Shown here: positions 62,727 to 64,000 of the stretch, piece after piece
How positions within the stretch are numbered: the first letter of the stretch is position 1
How the letters are laid out: each line of letters starts with the position of its first letter
Assembly (NCBI GenBank): GCA_901456055.1
Contig: CABDWT010000016.1
Coordinates: forward strand, 558,001 to 622,000
DNA: 64,000 nt
Source of the DNA: Phytobacter ursingii
Lineage (GTDB): Bacteria; Pseudomonadota; Gammaproteobacteria; Enterobacterales; Enterobacteriaceae
Direction: 5' to 3'
Position numbers and translations under genes: made by a program
Notes under the pieces: generated by a model
The model's input: only the letters and a program-made list of their open reading frames with translations
Told to the model about the DNA's origin: nothing
The model's database searches: none

Positions 62727-64000
62727 ATGTCTGATGAAAAAAACAACGGTTTATTGTACGGGCTGGAACAGCGGATCCCGCCGTTGCCCGCTTTTTTCAG
62801 TGCGTTACAGCATGTGCTGGCCGGATTAGTCGGCATCATCACGCCACCGCTGATTATCGGCGCGACGCTGGGGCTGGGCGAGTGGATGCCGTACCTGATA
62901 AGTATGTCATTGCTGGCTTCGGGTATGGGGACGTTTCTACAATCCAACCGCGTATGGGGCATTGGGGCCGGGATGATCTGTATGCAGGGCACCAGTTTCG
63001 CTTTTCTCGGCGTGGCTATCGCCGGCGGAATGTGGGTGAAAGGTCAGGGGGGGACTGCGCAGGATGTCATGGCGATGCTGTTTGGTGTGAATGCGGTCGC
63101 CGCGCTGGTACCGATGATCGTCAGCCGTTTTATTGAGCCGCTCAAACGCATTTTTACGCCGATCATCACTGGCAGCGTGATCGCCCTTATCGGTATTAGC
63201 CTGATTAAAGTCAGCGTGAATAACTGGTGCGGGGGTGTGCAGGCGAAAGATTTTGGCAGCATGAGCAATATCGCCCTTGGCGCAGGAACGCTGGCGGTGA
63301 TTGTGTTATTAAGTTGCGCGAAGAACCGCTGGTTGCGCCTCTCTTCCGTGGTGGTTGGCATTACTGTTGGCTGCATTGCGGCGGCGCTTGCCGGTAAATT
63401 TCATTTCAACGGTCTCGGCGAGACCTGGTTTCGTTTGCCGGCGCTGTTCCCGTTTGGTTTCCAGTTCAACGGCGCCATTTTTCTGCCGGTGGCACTGGTA
63501 TCGCTGGTCTGTATTCTTGAGGCCGTAGGCGATCTCACCGCCAACTGTCTGATTTCCCACCAGCCGATTGATAACAGCGCCTTTCGCTCCCGGTTGAAAG
63601 GCGGCATCCTCGCCGACGGCATCAGTTGCATGATTGCCGCGATGCTCTGCGCTTTTCCGAATACGACCTTTGCGCAAAACAATGGCGTCATCCAGATGAC
63701 TGGCGTTGCCAGTCGCTTTGTCGGCCGCTATATCGGCGTGATCCTGATTTTGCTCGGGCTGTTTCCGCCATTTGGCGAAGTGCTGCGTCAGATCCCACTG
63801 CCGGTTCTGGGCGGCGCGACCATGGTGATGTTTGGTTGCGTCGTGGCCGCGGGTATTCGCATTATTACCCAGAACCCGTTAACCCGCCGCGACATGCTGA
63901 TCGTCGGGCTGGCGTTCGGTTTCGGGATGGGCGTCGAAGCTGTACCCGCTTTTCTTGCCCACTTCCCGGCGATTATCGGTAATCTGTTTGGCTCAGCGGC
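62727..64000 (+). CDS. hpxP: NCS2-family purine (xanthine/urate) permease HpxP, cut by window edge
   Basis: First 424 residues of a nucleobase-ascorbate transporter, about 14 helices. TM1 QH motif in FSALQHVLAGLVGIITPP, the SQ/ Glu motif in ILEAVGDLTANC, and NAT signature QNNGVIQMTG (about residue 320) are present. It is expected to import purine for the pathway. In Klebsiella hpxQ and hpxT follow; here they would lie past the right edge. Confidence 0.9.
   Translation, partial: MSDEKNNGLLYGLEQRIPPLPAFFSALQHVLAGLVGIITPPLIIGATLGLGEWMPYLISMSLLASGMGTFLQSNRVWGIGAGMICMQGTSFAFLGVAIAGGMWVKGQGGTAQDVMAMLFGVNAVAALVPMIVSRFIEPLKRIFTPIITGSVIALIGISLIKVSVNNWCGGVQAKDFGSMSNIALGAGTLAVIVLLSCAKNRWLRLSSVVVGITVGCIAAALAGKFHFNGLGETWFRLPALFPFGFQFNGAIFLPVALVSLVCILEAVGDLTANCLISHQPIDNSAFRSRLKGGILADGISCMIAAMLCAFPNTTFAQNNGVIQMTGVASRFVGRYIGVILILLGLFPPFGEVLRQIPLPVLGGATMVMFGCVVAAGIRIITQNPLTRRDMLIVGLAFGFGMGVEAVPAFLAHFPAIIGNLFGSA

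Overview
This 64 kb window is chromosomal DNA from a member of the Enterobacteriaceae close to Escherichia, Salmonella and Citrobacter. Most proteins are nearly identical in length and sequence to their E. coli K-12 counterparts (for example FNR, SlyA, TyrS, PntB, Nth). The accessory genes, namely hpx purine genes, a mesX-mesD pair, an orphan umuC and a type 2 argC, are not those of K-12; a Citrobacter-like genome is the best guess, not a proof. The window lies in the replication terminus region, because it carries tus with a textbook Ter site in front of it. No rRNA, tRNA, insertion sequence, prophage or CRISPR array was seen.

Layout: 1-6700 holds nemA (cut by the left edge), nemR, ydhL, ydhF, sodC and the ydhIJK efflux operon, divergent from slyA. 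6.8-14 kb holds slyA, slyB, anmK, mliC, pdxH, tyrS, gstA and dtpA; pdxY, which lies between tyrS and gstA in E. coli, is missing. 14-22.6 kb holds a CopD-like membrane protein, nth, the rsxABCDGE electron-transport operon, ydgK, cnu and the tiny gene blr. 22.7-31.9 kb holds ydgJ, add, a UspF-like gene, ydgA, manA, fumA and fumC; the uid-hdhA-mal block found here in E. coli is absent. 31.9-42.2 kb holds tus and Ter, rstBA, ydgC, folM, ydgI, ydgH and pntAB.

At about 42.2 kb synteny with K-12 breaks. pntAB is followed by an MscS-type channel, a PACE efflux pump with a divergent LysR regulator, and then uspE, fnr, ogt and smrA, which in K-12 lie on the other side of dif. The rest is accessory: an SOS-controlled umuC without umuD; two methyl-accepting chemotaxis genes each behind a sigma-28 (FliA) promoter; a LysR regulator with argC; the pair mesX-mesD, predicted to be a folate-independent methionine synthase and its oxygen-linked partner; and, from 58 kb to the right edge, hpxE-hpxD / hpxR / hpxO / hpxP, for oxidation of hypoxanthine through urate as a nitrogen source.

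Regulatory sites that can be read directly include a NemR operator, a SlyA operator, PhoP boxes before slyB and rstA, a near-perfect CRP palindrome, an FNR box before fnr, a LexA box before umuC, two FliA promoters and a likely sigma-54 promoter before hpxP. The most notable items are the mesX-mesD pair with a small overlapping leader ORF, the hpx cluster, the orphan umuC, and a possible small RNA between ogt and smrA.
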